NCBI GenBank assembly: GCA_049306095.1 | Contig: JBAQPU010000030.1 | Location: forward strand, 1 to 64,000 | Length of the DNA: 64,000 nt | Direction: 5' to 3' | From: UBA2336 sp049306095 | GTDB lineage: Bacteria; Bacteroidota; Bacteroidia; Cytophagales; Cyclobacteriaceae | Shown here: positions 50,425 to 60,771 of the stretch, in pieces | Position numbering within the stretch: the first letter of the stretch is position 1 | Layout of the letters: each line of letters opens with the position of its first letter | The notes under the pieces: model-generated | Told to the model about the DNA's origin: nothing | Seen by the model: only the letters and a program-made list of their open reading frames with translations | The model's database searches: none | Made by a program: the position numbers and the translations under genes

Positions 50425-51978
50425 CTACCCGTTCATCGACAACAAGAACTCATCATTGTTGCGGGTTCCTTTCATTTTATTCAACAGCAACTCCATCGCT
50501 TCATTGCTGTTCATGTCGCTCATGTACTTACGCAAAATCCAAACACGCTGAAGTTCTTCTTCTTTTAATAAGAGGTCTTCACGTCTGGTGCCAGAAGCTG
50601 TAACATCAATAGCAGGGTATACACGCTTGTTCGAGAGTTTACGGTCAAGTTGCAATTCCATGTTACCGGTTCCTTTGAATTCTTCGAAGATAACTTCGTC
50701 CATCTTAGAACCTGTTTCAATCAGTGCTGTAGCAATGATGGTTAATGAACCACCATTTTCGATGTTACGGGCGGCACCGAAGAAACGTTTAGGCTTGTGA
50801 AGCGCATTCGCATCCACACCACCGGAAAGAATTTTACCGGAAGAAGGAACGACCGTGTTATAGGCACGTGCCAAACGTGTGATGGAATCCAACAAAATCA
50901 CAACATCGTGACCGCACTCCACCATACGTTTTGCTTTCTCCAATACAATGGAAGCAACCTTTACGTGACGTTCAGCCTGCTCATCGAAAGTAGAAGCGAT
51001 TACCTCAGCTTTTACACTGCGGGCCATGTCGGTAACTTCTTCAGGTCGTTCGTCAATCAGCAGTACCAACAAGTAAACTTCAGGATGATTTTCGGCAATT
51101 GCGTTCGCAATGTTCTTCAATAAAACAGTTTTACCGGTTTTAGGTTGTGCCACAATCATACCACGCTGACCCTTACCAATAGGAGAGAATAAATCAAGTA
51201 TACGCGTTGACATGTTATCAGGCGTAGTGCTCAACTTTAATTTCTCTTCCGGGAAAAGGGGAGTTAAATATTCAAACGCTACGCGGTCACGGATTTCTTC
51301 GGTAGTTTTTCCGTTAACAGATTCAACCTTCAGCAAAGCAAAATATTTCTCGCCTTCTTTCGGAGGACGGATTTGACCCTTCACGGTGTCTCCTGTCTTT
51401 AAACCAAATAGTTTAATCTGTGAAGGAGAAACATAGATGTCATCCGGACTGGCCAGGTAATTATAATCGGAAGATCGGAGAAACCCGTATCCATCCTGCA
51501 TGATTTCCAACACGCCTTCGTTGGCAATGGCTCCGTCAAACTCTTTAATATTCGGACGTTGATGTTGCTGTTGTTGTTGCCTGTCTTCACGCGGTTCCCG
51601 GATTTCCTGGCGAGGGGCTGAATCCTGGCGTTGAACGGGCGCCACTGGTTCAGTTTCTTCGAAACGGGTAACAGAAGAATCGAAGTCAACATTAATCGAG
51701 TCTAACAGTTCGTCAGACGATAATTCCTTTTCGGGTTTTGCGGAAGGAGCATTGGGTGCAACATTTTCGCGCTTTCGGGGGCGCATGGTCCGTCCTTCAT
51801 TTGAAACGGGTGCGGGCTTTTTGCTTCCGGGGGCTTCACCCGTTACGGCTTGCTGATCCAGGATTTTGTAAACAAGTTCTTGTTTAGAAAGTTTTTTAGC
51901 GTTTTTAACGCCCATCTGCTCAGCCAGATCTTTCAGCTCGGAAAGTAACTTGACATTGAGATCGTCAATTGTGTACAT
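50425..51978 (-). CDS. rho: Transcription termination factor Rho
   Basis: 517 residues. N-terminal helical domain (1-45), a disordered insert rich in Gln, Pro and Arg (about 50-145, with a run of Gln) as in other Bacteroidetes, RNA-binding OB domain (G-V-L-E-I-M-Q-D-G-Y-G-F-L-R near 155-168), Walker A Q-P-K-T-G-K-T near 280, Walker B V-V-I-L-L-D-S-I-T-R, Q-loop and R-loop G-T-G-N-M-E-L-Q-L-D-R. The 275-base leader upstream holds no gene and may carry autoregulation, as rho leaders do in other bacteria. Confidence 0.97.
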   Translation of the reverse strand: MYTIDDLNVKLLSELKDLAEQMGVKNAKKLSKQELVYKILDQQAVTGEAPGSKKPAPVSNEGRTMRPRKRENVAPNAPSAKPEKELSSDELLDSINVDFDSSVTRFEETEPVAPVQRQDSAPRQEIREPREDRQQQQQHQRPNIKEFDGAIANEGVLEIMQDGYGFLRSSDYNYLASPDDIYVSPSQIKLFGLKTGDTVKGQIRPPKEGEKYFALLKVESVNGKTTEEIRDRVAFEYLTPLFPEEKLKLSTTPDNMSTRILDLFSPIGKGQRGMIVAQPKTGKTVLLKNIANAIAENHPEVYLLVLLIDERPEEVTDMARSVKAEVIASTFDEQAERHVKVASIVLEKAKRMVECGHDVVILLDSITRLARAYNTVVPSSGKILSGGVDANALHKPKRFFGAARNIENGGSLTIIATALIETGSKMDEVIFEEFKGTGNMELQLDRKLSNKRVYPAIDVTASGTRREDLLLKEEELQRVWILRKYMSDMNSNEAMELLLNKMKGTRNNDEFLLSMNG

Positions 51979-52255
51979 AGTACTAAAAAATGATAGTGTT
52001 TAAGAGTTAATATGTGATTCTATGGATTGGAGTGATAATACGATGATCCGGAATAATTCAAAATGAATTGGTAAGAACTATGCTATTTCAGTAAGGCAAG
52101 GATTTTATTTTATATCGAGAGACCCGGAAGGAGCCGATGACCATGCAAGTATAGGGCAAAATTGAATACCAACAAATATTTGTTGTGAAATTGTTCCATC
52201 ATAAACCCATCAATACCGCCAAAAAACTAATTTTACACTCCTTAAAACAAACAGT

Positions 52256-53530
52256 ATGCTTCAGGTTGCTTACTTACGTGAACAGCGCGACTCCGCAATT
52301 GCCGGACTTAAAAAAAGAGGGTTAAATAATGCAGGCGAGCAGATTGACCAGGCTCTGGCGATCGATTTTAACCGAAAAGAAACACAGAAAAAGGCAGATG
52401 ACCTGAAGGCCAAATCAAATGTGGAGTCGAAGCGGATTGGCGAATTGATGAAAGCCGGTAAAGCAGATGAAGCAACAGCATTGAGGGCAACGGTAGCGCA
52501 AGATAAAGAGGTGATTAAGAAACTTGAAAGCGACCTGGAGGAGTTTGAAAAACAGTTGATCCAACACCTGTATAAAATCCCGAATGTGCCGCACGAAAAG
52601 GTTCCTGCGGGAAAAACGCCAGAGGAAAATATTACTGTATATCAACACGGAGAAATACCAGTATTATCAACCGATGCATTGCCGCACTGGGAGCTGATCA
52701 AAAGATACGACATTATAGATTTTGATCTTGGTGTAAAAATTTCTGGTGCGGGTTTTCCTGTGTATAAAGGAAAGGGCGCGAAGCTTCAGCGTGCGCTGAT
52801 TAATTTTTTCCTGAGTGAAGCCGACAAAGCCGGATACACGGAAATGCAACCACCCATTGTCGTGAATGAAGCATCAGGCTATGGAACCGGTCAGCTTCCG
52901 GATAAGGAAGGGCAGATGTACTTTATAAATGAAGATGGATTGTACCTGATTCCAACCGCAGAGGTACCCATCACCAACCTGTATCGCGATGTGATGATGA
53001 ATGAAGAAAATCTTCCTATCAAGAATGCGGGTTATACTCCCTGCTTTCGCAGAGAAGCAGGAAGCTGGGGAGCATACGTTCGAGGGTTGAATCGCCTTCA
53101 TCAATTCGATAAAGTTGAGATTGTACAAATCACCAAAGCAGAAGATTCTTATGCAACTTTGGAGGAAATGAGTTTACATGTTCAAGGTTTGTTGGAAAAA
53201 CTGGAATTACCTTATCGGAAACTTCTGTTATGTGGTGGCGATATGGGTTTTAACTCCGCCATGACATACGATATGGAAGTGTTTTCTGCAGCGCAGCAAC
53301 GTTGGCTGGAGGTAAGTTCGGTCAGCAACTTTGAAACCTTTCAGGCAAACAGACTCAAGCTTCGCTATAAGAACAAAGAAGGTAAAACCCAACTGTTGCA
53401 TACCCTGAATGGAAGCGCGTTGGCCTTACCAAGAATAGTGGCAGCCATTTTGGAGAATAATCAAACACCAACAGGAATTAAGATTCCAAAGGTACTGGTT
53501 CCGTTTGCCGGGTTTGATCTGATCAAGTAA
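52256..53530 (+). CDS. serS: Seryl-tRNA synthetase
   Basis: 424 residues, class II. Long N-terminal coiled-coil arm (~30-100), motif 2 F-R-R-E-A-G-S-W-G (about 263-271), motif 3 with N-G-S-A-L-A-L-P-R (about 385-393). Charges tRNA-Ser and tRNA-Sec. Divergent from rho. Confidence 0.96.
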   Translation: MLQVAYLREQRDSAIAGLKKRGLNNAGEQIDQALAIDFNRKETQKKADDLKAKSNVESKRIGELMKAGKADEATALRATVAQDKEVIKKLESDLEEFEKQLIQHLYKIPNVPHEKVPAGKTPEENITVYQHGEIPVLSTDALPHWELIKRYDIIDFDLGVKISGAGFPVYKGKGAKLQRALINFFLSEADKAGYTEMQPPIVVNEASGYGTGQLPDKEGQMYFINEDGLYLIPTAEVPITNLYRDVMMNEENLPIKNAGYTPCFRREAGSWGAYVRGLNRLHQFDKVEIVQITKAEDSYATLEEMSLHVQGLLEKLELPYRKLLLCGGDMGFNSAMTYDMEVFSAAQQRWLEVSSVSNFETFQANRLKLRYKNKEGKTQLLHTLNGSALALPRIVAAILENNQTPTGIKIPKVLVPFAGFDLIK

Positions 53531-53635
53531 GGAGCCTCTGAACCCGGTTAAAGCTTGGCCAATACCATCCATCATATTGCTGTTGGTTTCAGCGATTGAC
53601 CTTCGTTATATTTAGTTAATTCAAAAAAACGACTC

Positions 53636-55768
53636 ATGAAAAAACTCGCAACTTTCCTGATCCTGCTTATTATTGCCAGCTCCTGCACACAAACAGCAGA
53701 AAAGAAAACGACTGGGGTTTATCCGGAAACTAAAAAAGTAGATTCTGTAGATACATACTTTGGGATTCAGGTTGCTGATCCGTATCGCTGGCTTGAGAAT
53801 GACACCACTCAGGAAACTGCCGACTGGGTTACCGCTCAAAATAAGGTTACTTTTTCGTACCTGGAAAACATCACCTATCGTGACGTAGTAAAGAAACGGT
53901 TACTGGAACTGAACGACTATGAGAAGCTAAGTGCGCCCTTTAGGAGAGGCGAGTATTATTATTTTTATAAGAACACCGGTTTACAAAATCAATCCGTTCT
54001 GTATCGCAAGAAGGGGGAACAAGGTGAGCCGGAGTTGTTTCTGGATCCCAATACATTTTCAAAAGACGGTACCACTACTATGCGTGGCTTGTCCTTTTCA
54101 AAAGACGGAACCTTACTCGCTTTCCAATTGGCGAAGGGCGGGGCCGATCGCGCAGAAGCTGTTGTTATCAAAACTTCGGATAAATCATTAGTAGAAGATA
54201 CGATCCGAAACATGAAGCAAAGTGGAATATCCTGGAAGGGGAATGAAGGTTATTATATCAATCGGTTTGAAGAAGGCCTGAAGAGCAACCTGGCTTCCAA
54301 GAATGAAAATCAAATTTTGTATTACCATAAGCTGGGTACACAGCCGGCTCAGGATAAAATTGTTTTTGGCGATAAAGAGAAAAAGAGGTTTGTGGGTGGA
54401 TATTTAACGGAAGATGAACGGTTCCTGATCATTACAGCATCCGTTGGAACAACGGGGAATGAACTATATGTTCAGGACTTAGCTAATCCGAACGGAAAGA
54501 TCCTTCCTATAAAAGCAGATTTGAAAAGCGATCAATTTGTTATTGAGAATAATGGTTCAAAGCTGATTATTGAGACTAACCATCAGGCACCAAACTCTAA
54601 AGTGGTTTGGGTAGAGGCAACCAATCCATCCTTTGAAAACTGGAAGGACTTAATTCCGGAGTCTGACAATTCATTAAGGACATCAACCGGTGGAGGAAAA
54701 ATTTTTGCCAGTTATTTAGTAGATGTAAAAACTCAGATTAAACAGTATGACCTGAGCGGAAAATTGGAGCGCGAGGTTGAACTTCCCGGAATTGGTACCG
54801 CAAATGGTTTTAGTGGTTGGAATGATGATAAAGATTTGTATTACACGTTCACTTCATTTACCTATCCGCCAACCATATTTAAATACAATGTGGCATCCGG
54901 AAAGTCAACGGAGTATCTGCGTCCTGCTGTGAAATTCAATCCGGACGACTACGAAACCAAACAAGTATTTTATACCAGTAAGGATGGCACTAAAATCCCG
55001 ATGTTCATTGTACATAAAAAGGGAATTGAGCTGAATGGAAAAAATCCAACGTGGTTGTATGCCTATGGCGGGTTTAATATCAGCTTAACACCCGGCTTCA
55101 ACACTTCCAGAATCGTTTGGCTGGAGAATGGTGGAATTTTTGCGCAGCCTAACCTTCGGGGCGGTGGTGAGTATGGAGAGGAATGGCACCTGGCAGGAAC
55201 CAAACAGAAAAAGCAAAATGTGTTTGACGATTTTATTGCTGCAGGCGAATATTTGATTAAAGAAAAGTACACCTCAAGCGAGTACCTGGCGATCAACGGT
55301 GGCTCGAATGGCGGTTTATTGATTGGTGCTGTTATGGCGCAGCGTCCTGACCTGGCCAAAGTTGCCGTTCCACAGGTAGGTGTATTGGACATGTTGCGTT
55401 ACCATAAATTTACGATTGGTGCAGCGTGGGCAACCGATTATGGAACAGCCGAAGATTCAAAAGAAATGTTTGAATACCTGAAAGCCTATTCGCCTGTTCA
55501 TGCTTTAAAACCCGGAGTGAATTACCCGGCTACCCTGGTGACCACATCCGATCGTGATGACCGCGTTGTACCGGCACACAGTTTCAAGTTTGCCGCCACG
55601 CTGCAGGAAAATCAGGCGGGGGACAATCCGGTGCTTATACGGGTGGATGTAAATTCGGCCCACGGTCCATCCAATCTCTCAAAGAGCCTTGAGGCTACGG
55701 CCGATGCGTATGCGTTTGCGTGGTATAATATGAATGTGATTCCGCCAATTGCGAAGGAGAAAATGTAG
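53636..55768 (+). CDS. Prolyl oligopeptidase family serine peptidase (S9A), lipoprotein
   Basis: 710 residues. Lipoprotein signal ending I-I-A-S-S-C (Cys 17). N-terminal D-P-Y-R-W-L-E-N-D, propeller domain, then the hydrolase: Ser 557 in G-G-S-N-G-G, Asp in S-D-R-D-D-R-V near 640, His in N-S-A-H-G-P near 675. Cuts short peptides after proline, at the cell envelope. Promoter-like tatattta about 30 bases upstream. Confidence 0.94.
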   Translation: MKKLATFLILLIIASSCTQTAEKKTTGVYPETKKVDSVDTYFGIQVADPYRWLENDTTQETADWVTAQNKVTFSYLENITYRDVVKKRLLELNDYEKLSAPFRRGEYYYFYKNTGLQNQSVLYRKKGEQGEPELFLDPNTFSKDGTTTMRGLSFSKDGTLLAFQLAKGGADRAEAVVIKTSDKSLVEDTIRNMKQSGISWKGNEGYYINRFEEGLKSNLASKNENQILYYHKLGTQPAQDKIVFGDKEKKRFVGGYLTEDERFLIITASVGTTGNELYVQDLANPNGKILPIKADLKSDQFVIENNGSKLIIETNHQAPNSKVVWVEATNPSFENWKDLIPESDNSLRTSTGGGKIFASYLVDVKTQIKQYDLSGKLEREVELPGIGTANGFSGWNDDKDLYYTFTSFTYPPTIFKYNVASGKSTEYLRPAVKFNPDDYETKQVFYTSKDGTKIPMFIVHKKGIELNGKNPTWLYAYGGFNISLTPGFNTSRIVWLENGGIFAQPNLRGGGEYGEEWHLAGTKQKKQNVFDDFIAAGEYLIKEKYTSSEYLAINGGSNGGLLIGAVMAQRPDLAKVAVPQVGVLDMLRYHKFTIGAAWATDYGTAEDSKEMFEYLKAYSPVHALKPGVNYPATLVTTSDRDDRVVPAHSFKFAATLQENQAGDNPVLIRVDVNSAHGPSNLSKSLEATADAYAFAWYNMNVIPPIAKEKM

Positions 55769-55855
55769 TATTAATCTTTTTACACGGAGATTCTTTTGAG
55801 CCAGTCTCTTCGGAGTTTGGAGTGTTTTACATCTCTTTAGCATCCAGTGATTTTT

Positions 55856-56338
55856 ATGGTTACAATTTCCATCCGTACCGGTACGAAGCAAGACTTGCCC
55901 AAGGTACTTGAGCTTGTTAAAGAGCTTGCGTTGTACGAGCGCGCACCTCATGAAGTAACGAATACGATTGAGCGCATGGAAAAAGATGGCTTTGGGCCAA
56001 ATCCGATTTACGGATTATTCGTGGCCGAAAATGAAAGAGGAGTTGTTGGCATTTCTATTTATTACTGGCGTTATTCTACCTGGAAGGGAAAGAGACTTTA
56101 CCTGGAAGATATTATCGTGACTGAAAAAGAACGCGGAAGGGGAATCGGTAAGTTGCTTTTCGATCGCACGATGCAGCATGCATTGGATGAAGAATGTACA
56201 GGCATGTTATGGCAGGTGCTCGACTGGAATGAGCCTGCAATCAATTTTTATAAAAAGTATTATAATGCCAAACTGGATGGCGAGTGGATCAATTGCAGTT
56301 TGGAGGCTGAGCAGATCAGGGAAATTCTTAAGAAGTAG
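55856..56338 (+). CDS. GNAT family N-acetyltransferase
   Basis: 160 residues from ATG 55856 (a GTG lies three codons upstream). R-x-G-x-x-x-D-L-P near 6-14, acetyl-CoA loop E-R-G-R-G-I-G-K-L-L near 92-101, ending D-W-N-E-P-A-I-N-F-Y-K-K-Y. Similar to the diamine/amino-acid acetyltransferase type. Substrate unknown. Confidence 0.92.
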   Translation: MVTISIRTGTKQDLPKVLELVKELALYERAPHEVTNTIERMEKDGFGPNPIYGLFVAENERGVVGISIYYWRYSTWKGKRLYLEDIIVTEKERGRGIGKLLFDRTMQHALDEECTGMLWQVLDWNEPAINFYKKYYNAKLDGEWINCSLEAEQIREILKK

Positions 56339-56368
56339 TCAGGTCAGTTTCGACAGGCTCAACCTGAC
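56338..56368. repeat. Hairpin between convergent genes with 'ttcgacaggctca' core
   Basis: gtcaggt...acctgac arms around cagtttcgacaggctca. The core belongs to the same dispersed repeat type as 25605-25627. Probably ends both neighbouring transcripts. Confidence 0.6.
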
Positions 56369-56372
56369 AGCG

Positions 56373-56654
56373 TTAGACATCAACATCTACAATGGCGCGT
56401 AAGGGGATGCCAATCCCTCCGCGGATTTCAACAAAATCATCTTCATAGTCGATCAGGTCAGAGGCAATTTCAACCAGTTCGCCATTTGCAAGCTTAATGT
56501 ACAGGCTAATGGTTTCGTGGTGATCGTGTGTGAGTGCCATGGCGGTACGAAGTTTGTGTTGGCGCTCAAACTTGTCGTTAAAGGATGTTAACACATCTTC
56601 CGTGGCGTAATGTTGATGACGGATTTCATCGTAGGTCACTTTTTTTGCATTCAT
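56373..56654 (-). CDS. Conserved small protein, unknown
   Basis: 93 residues, A-K-K-V-T-Y-D-E-I-R-H-Q-H-Y-A-T-E-D-V-L-T, later L-T-H-D-H-H-E-T-I-S-L-Y-I-K and ending R-A-I-V-D-V-D-V. Soluble, acidic; a cluster of His at about 43-46 could bind metal, which is only a guess. Seen in the same form in other Cytophagales as I recall. Confidence 0.6.
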   Translation of the reverse strand: MNAKKVTYDEIRHQHYATEDVLTSFNDKFERQHKLRTAMALTHDHHETISLYIKLANGELVEIASDLIDYEDDFVEIRGGIGIPLRAIVDVDV

Positions 56655-56731
56655 GGCTGCCGGGTTTAAGTGAATTGAAAACCAGAATAGAAATTGGGGT
56701 GATTAAACAACAAAGCCCGTTAAAGATTTGT

Positions 56732-57034
56732 TCACACTTCTTCCAGGAGGGTGCGAAAGGCCACGTGTTTTCCAATAAATTTTTGACGGTGTTCTTCGGC
56801 CATGGCTGGCCCGAACACTTCAAGATACTGCACCACTAACTCCAGGGTTGTGGCAAAATATTGCACGCTGTAGGAAATAGTTCCGTCATTATTGTCGTGC
56901 AGCACTTTATAGATTTTGTAATCAACAAACATTCCCGTGTTCATCACATCGGGAATGTGTTTGGATTTCATCCAGGCAAGCCAATCTTGTTCAATATCGG
57001 TGTCGATGCCTACCGTTACATTGTACAAATACAT
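56732..57034 (-). CDS. DUF4286 family protein
   Basis: 100 residues. Y-N-V-T-V-G-I-D-T-D-I-E-Q-D-W-L-A-W-M-K and I-P-D-V-M-N-T-G-M-F are the family pattern (ferredoxin-like alpha/beta sandwich expected). 18 bases after the end of hom, so probably the last gene of the methionine operon. Function unknown. Confidence 0.85.
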   Translation of the reverse strand: MYLYNVTVGIDTDIEQDWLAWMKSKHIPDVMNTGMFVDYKIYKVLHDNNDGTISYSVQYFATTLELVVQYLEVFGPAMAEEHRQKFIGKHVAFRTLLEEV

Positions 57035-57052
57035 GAATCAAAAGTAACGCAT

Positions 57053-58288
57053 CTAGGCAACAGCATAACTAACCTCAGCGGCTTTTTTGCTAACCCTTAC
57101 TGCATTGAAATTAGCATTTGGAGACAGGATAATTCCGATATTCTCGTTTTGAGCCCATTCTTTCAGCTTGCTGTAGTGAACGGTGCCTACCATGTAGTTC
57201 TGGCCATTTGCTGCGTATCCCGATTTGAAGTTTTCGAAATCACTTATCGTGACTGCTTCACCATGAGGGAAACGAACAAATACTTCTATCGACCAATCAT
57301 CTGAGAATGTGTTCTCCGGAAGTTGATAGATTTTTTTATACTCATACCGGTATCCGTACGTAAGCGCGGAAATATCGGAGAGTACCGCTGAGCCTGTTGG
57401 GTAACTACCCGCTCCCTTTCCAACAAAAAGTTGCTTATCTGAAAAAGCACCCTGCACCTGAACAGCGTTGTATTCGAGGCGAATGGCGCTTAAGGGGTTT
57501 TCATTTTCAATAAATTGCGGGGCAACCAAGGCAAAAATTTTACCTTCTGATTTTATAGCCCGTGCAATAAGCTTAACTGCGTAACCATTTTTTCGGGCAA
57601 AGGCCAAATCAACGTCTTCAATTCTGTCGATACCGATGTTGATAATATCTTCCGGTTTCACCAGCACACCAAAGGCATGGGCAATGGCAATAACCAGTTT
57701 GAATTTTGGATCAAATGCCTGAACATCTAATGCCGGGTTCGATTCGGCAAATCCTAAATCTTGAGCCTGTTTTAAGGCTTCGCTGTAGGATTTCTTCTCT
57801 TCAAATACTTTCGTAAGGATATAGTTGGTGGAGCCGTTGAAAATTCCTTCGATGCCTGTCAGTAAATCATTGTCGTAGTACTCTTCCAGGTTTCGCAAAA
57901 TCGGAATGGCCCCGCAAACGGATCCTTCGTAGAGAACAGAGCGGTCGTATTGTTGTTGCAGGGTATGAATGGCATCAAGGTTTTCGGCAATCATTTTTTT
58001 GTTGGCAGACACAACGTGTTTGCCATTTTGTAAGGCCAATTTCAAAATTTGAAAGGCAGCTTCTGCATCATCAATTAGTTCTACCACCACATCAATTTCC
58101 GGGTCGAGCAAAATTTCATCCCGATCGTATGTGAATAGTTCTTGTGGTAGCGGTCGCGTCTTGTTTTTGGTCTTAACGCAAATTCGTTTGATTTCTGCTT
58201 TTAAGCCGTGTGTTTCATTGAGTACATGGTACAGACCCTGTCCGACACAGCCAAATCCGAATATTCCCAGTTTTAAATTCTTTTTCAT
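57053..58288 (-). CDS. hom: Homoserine dehydrogenase
   Basis: 411 residues from ATG 58288. An upstream Met at 58318 overlaps metX and is less likely. Rossmann G-F-G-C-V-G-Q-G-L near 10-18, S-A-N-K-K-M near 100, catalytic domain N-G-S-T-N-Y-I-L-T and D-V-Q-A-F-D. I see no clear ACT domain at the C-terminus, so feedback control may differ from Hom of Bacillus. Makes homoserine, the substrate of the next enzyme, MetX. Confidence 0.93.
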   Translation of the reverse strand: MKKNLKLGIFGFGCVGQGLYHVLNETHGLKAEIKRICVKTKNKTRPLPQELFTYDRDEILLDPEIDVVVELIDDAEAAFQILKLALQNGKHVVSANKKMIAENLDAIHTLQQQYDRSVLYEGSVCGAIPILRNLEEYYDNDLLTGIEGIFNGSTNYILTKVFEEKKSYSEALKQAQDLGFAESNPALDVQAFDPKFKLVIAIAHAFGVLVKPEDIINIGIDRIEDVDLAFARKNGYAVKLIARAIKSEGKIFALVAPQFIENENPLSAIRLEYNAVQVQGAFSDKQLFVGKGAGSYPTGSAVLSDISALTYGYRYEYKKIYQLPENTFSDDWSIEVFVRFPHGEAVTISDFENFKSGYAANGQNYMVGTVHYSKLKEWAQNENIGIILSPNANFNAVRVSKKAAEVSYAVA

Positions 58289-58311
58289 GGTGTTCTGTTC
58301 GCGTAAGCGAC

Positions 58312-59400
58312 TTACCACAGCGCGTATTTAGAAATTGCCGAATCCGCTGGGTGTACGCTTGTTTTTGGTTTATGATTTTCTTTTCTGTAAAAATTTTTCA
58401 AAACATGATTGAGTTGTTTGTGCTCGGTTAAAAACCCATCGTGGCCATACAGGGAAGAGAGAATAACAAGTTCAGCCTTCGGTATACCTTCCGCCAACAA
58501 CTTTTGTTCCGATACCGGAAAGAGCAGATCGCTTTCAACGCCTACCACCAGTGTTTTTGCCTTGATTTGTTTCAGCGCATCACGGATCGAAAACCGATCA
58601 CGACCCACATGATGGCTATCCATCATTTTAGAAAACAACCGGTAGGTAAAAGCGTTAAAGCGCTTAACAAGTTTCTCCCCCTGATAGCGTTGATACGTAG
58701 CCGCCCGAAACTGATCAGTAACTTCTGAGGTATGTTCAGCCTGTGTTTGCTCAAACGTTTCGTACTGGCGGTACGAAAGTATAGCAATGGCGCGCGCAGC
58801 TTTCAGTCCGTTTGAACCTGCCTGGCTATCATTTTCTTTCCACGATGGGTCAGCTTCAATAGCAAGACGTTGAGCCTCGTTGAAGGCAATTCCCCAGGGA
58901 GAATGAACCGCGTTAGTGGCAACCAGTACTGCGTGTTCAAAAACTTCGGGTTGTTGGATGATCCACTCCAGGGCTTGCTGCCCACCAAGCGAACCGCCAA
59001 TAACGGTATGAATTTTTGATAACCCCAGTGCTTGCCGCAACAGATCAAAAGCCCGAATCACATCACGGTTAGTTAAAGGAGGAAATTGATGGAAAAAGGG
59101 TTTGCCCGTTTCAGGGTTTACGGAAAGAGGCCCCGTTGATCCATAACAACCTCCCAACATATTGGCGCAAATAACCAAACTGTGTTTTGGGTTAAATGCA
59201 CTATCATCGGTAAACAATTCATTCCACCAGGAGGTAACATCAGCGTTTCCGGTGAGCGCATGACACACCCAAACTACATTGTTACGTGCGGCATTTAACT
59301 GGCCCAGCGTAGTGTATTGTAACTGGAAGCCGGGAAGTTCCCGACCCGACTCCAGTTGAAAGGGTTTTGTGTAATGAAAGGTGTGTGTTTGTTTTTCCAT
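58312..59400 (-). CDS. metX: Homoserine O-acetyltransferase
   Basis: 362 residues, alpha/beta hydrolase fold. N-M-L-G-G-C-Y-G-S-T-G-P near 80-91 and nucleophile in G-G-S-L-G-G-Q (Ser 137), Asp in G-V-E-S-D near 305, His in G-H-D-G-F near 335. Activates homoserine with acetyl-CoA for direct sulfhydrylation by MetY (14 bases upstream in the operon). Confidence 0.94.
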   Translation of the reverse strand: MEKQTHTFHYTKPFQLESGRELPGFQLQYTTLGQLNAARNNVVWVCHALTGNADVTSWWNELFTDDSAFNPKHSLVICANMLGGCYGSTGPLSVNPETGKPFFHQFPPLTNRDVIRAFDLLRQALGLSKIHTVIGGSLGGQQALEWIIQQPEVFEHAVLVATNAVHSPWGIAFNEAQRLAIEADPSWKENDSQAGSNGLKAARAIAILSYRQYETFEQTQAEHTSEVTDQFRAATYQRYQGEKLVKRFNAFTYRLFSKMMDSHHVGRDRFSIRDALKQIKAKTLVVGVESDLLFPVSEQKLLAEGIPKAELVILSSLYGHDGFLTEHKQLNHVLKNFYRKENHKPKTSVHPADSAISKYALW

Positions 59401-59413
59401 CAGATTTTCTTCC

Positions 59414-60739
59414 TTACTGTTTCACCAATTCTTTTTTCTCAACCTGCTCAAAGGCCTGTTGAAAATCAGCCTTGATGTCATCGATGTGTTCGAGGCCCAC
59501 AGAAACCCGCAACAGTGTTGGCAATACACCGGCAGTGAGTTGTTCTTCCTCACTGAGTTGCTGATGGGTGGTAGCGGACGGTTGAATGATCAGCGTTTTG
59601 GCATCTCCCACATTGGCGAGATGACTAACCAGTTTCAGGCTATCGACCAGTTTGGTGGCATTTTCTTTTGTGCCTTTGATGGTAAAGGAGAGCACCGCAC
59701 CAAATCCATTGCGCAGGTATTTTTTCGCAAGTGCATGATACGTGCTGCTTTTTAAGCCCGGGTAATTCACGCTTTCCACTTGCGGATGTTCCTCCAGCCA
59801 TTCGGCAAGTTTCAGTGCGTTGTCAACAGAGCGTTGTACCCGCAAGGAAAGAGTTTCCAATCCCTGTATGAATAAAAATGAATTGAAGGGACTAAGTGCT
59901 GGGCCGAAATCGCGCAACCCCTCAACCCGTGCGCGTATGATGAAGGCAATATTGGGCAGTCCAAGGGGATTACCTTCTCCGAATACCTCCCAAAACTTCA
60001 GGCCATGATAACCTTCAGAGGGTTCGGTGAACTGACTGAATTTGCCATTGCCCCAATTGTAATTTCCACCATCGACAATCACACCACCAATGGAAGTTCC
60101 ATGTCCGCCAATCCACTTGGTAGCAGAAGCAACAACAACGTTGGCTCCGTGCTCTAATGGTCTGAACAAATAACCACCTGCACCAAAGGTATTATCAACA
60201 ATGAGCGGGATGTCTTTCTTCTTAGCCAGAGCGGCAATGGCTTCGAAATCGGGAATGTTAAAACCAGGGTTTCCGATTGCCTCCAGGTAGATGGCTTTGG
60301 TGTTGGTGTCGATCAGCTTTTCAAACGCCTCCACTTTATCGCCTTCGGCAAATCGCGCCTCAACGCCCAGGCGCTTGAACGCAACTTTAAATTGATTATA
60401 GGTGCCACCGTACAGAAAAGAGGTAGAAACAAAATTGTCTCCGGCCTGTAAGATGTTGTTCAGTGCAATGAATTGTGCAGCCTGGCCTGAACCAACCGCC
60501 AATGCAGCAACACCACCCTCTAAAGCCGCAATGCGTTTTTCCAGCACATCGGTAGTCGGGTTCATGAGGCGGGTGTAAATGTTCCCGAATTCTTTCAACG
60601 CAAAAAGATTGGCGCCATGTTCAGAATTCTTAAACACATAAGACGTTGTTTGATAGATGGGTACAGCGCGTGAACCGGTTGTAGGATCAACTTCCTGCCC
60701 GGCATGAAGTTGGAGAGTTTCAAAACGTAAGGTTGACAT
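59414..60739 (-). CDS. metY: O-acetylhomoserine aminocarboxypropyltransferase (sulfhydrylase)
   Basis: 441 residues. PLP Lys 208 in A-S-A-T-K-W-I-G-G-H-G, Y-x-R-x-x-N-P-T near 55-63, S-x-F near the start. Uses sulfide to make homocysteine from O-acetylhomoserine. A SAM riboswitch upstream of the operon fits. Confidence 0.94.
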   Translation of the reverse strand: MSTLRFETLQLHAGQEVDPTTGSRAVPIYQTTSYVFKNSEHGANLFALKEFGNIYTRLMNPTTDVLEKRIAALEGGVAALAVGSGQAAQFIALNNILQAGDNFVSTSFLYGGTYNQFKVAFKRLGVEARFAEGDKVEAFEKLIDTNTKAIYLEAIGNPGFNIPDFEAIAALAKKKDIPLIVDNTFGAGGYLFRPLEHGANVVVASATKWIGGHGTSIGGVIVDGGNYNWGNGKFSQFTEPSEGYHGLKFWEVFGEGNPLGLPNIAFIIRARVEGLRDFGPALSPFNSFLFIQGLETLSLRVQRSVDNALKLAEWLEEHPQVESVNYPGLKSSTYHALAKKYLRNGFGAVLSFTIKGTKENATKLVDSLKLVSHLANVGDAKTLIIQPSATTHQQLSEEEQLTAGVLPTLLRVSVGLEHIDDIKADFQQAFEQVEKKELVKQ

Positions 60740-60771
60740 ATGTTTAAATGTTTTTAGTTATCGTTAATTTT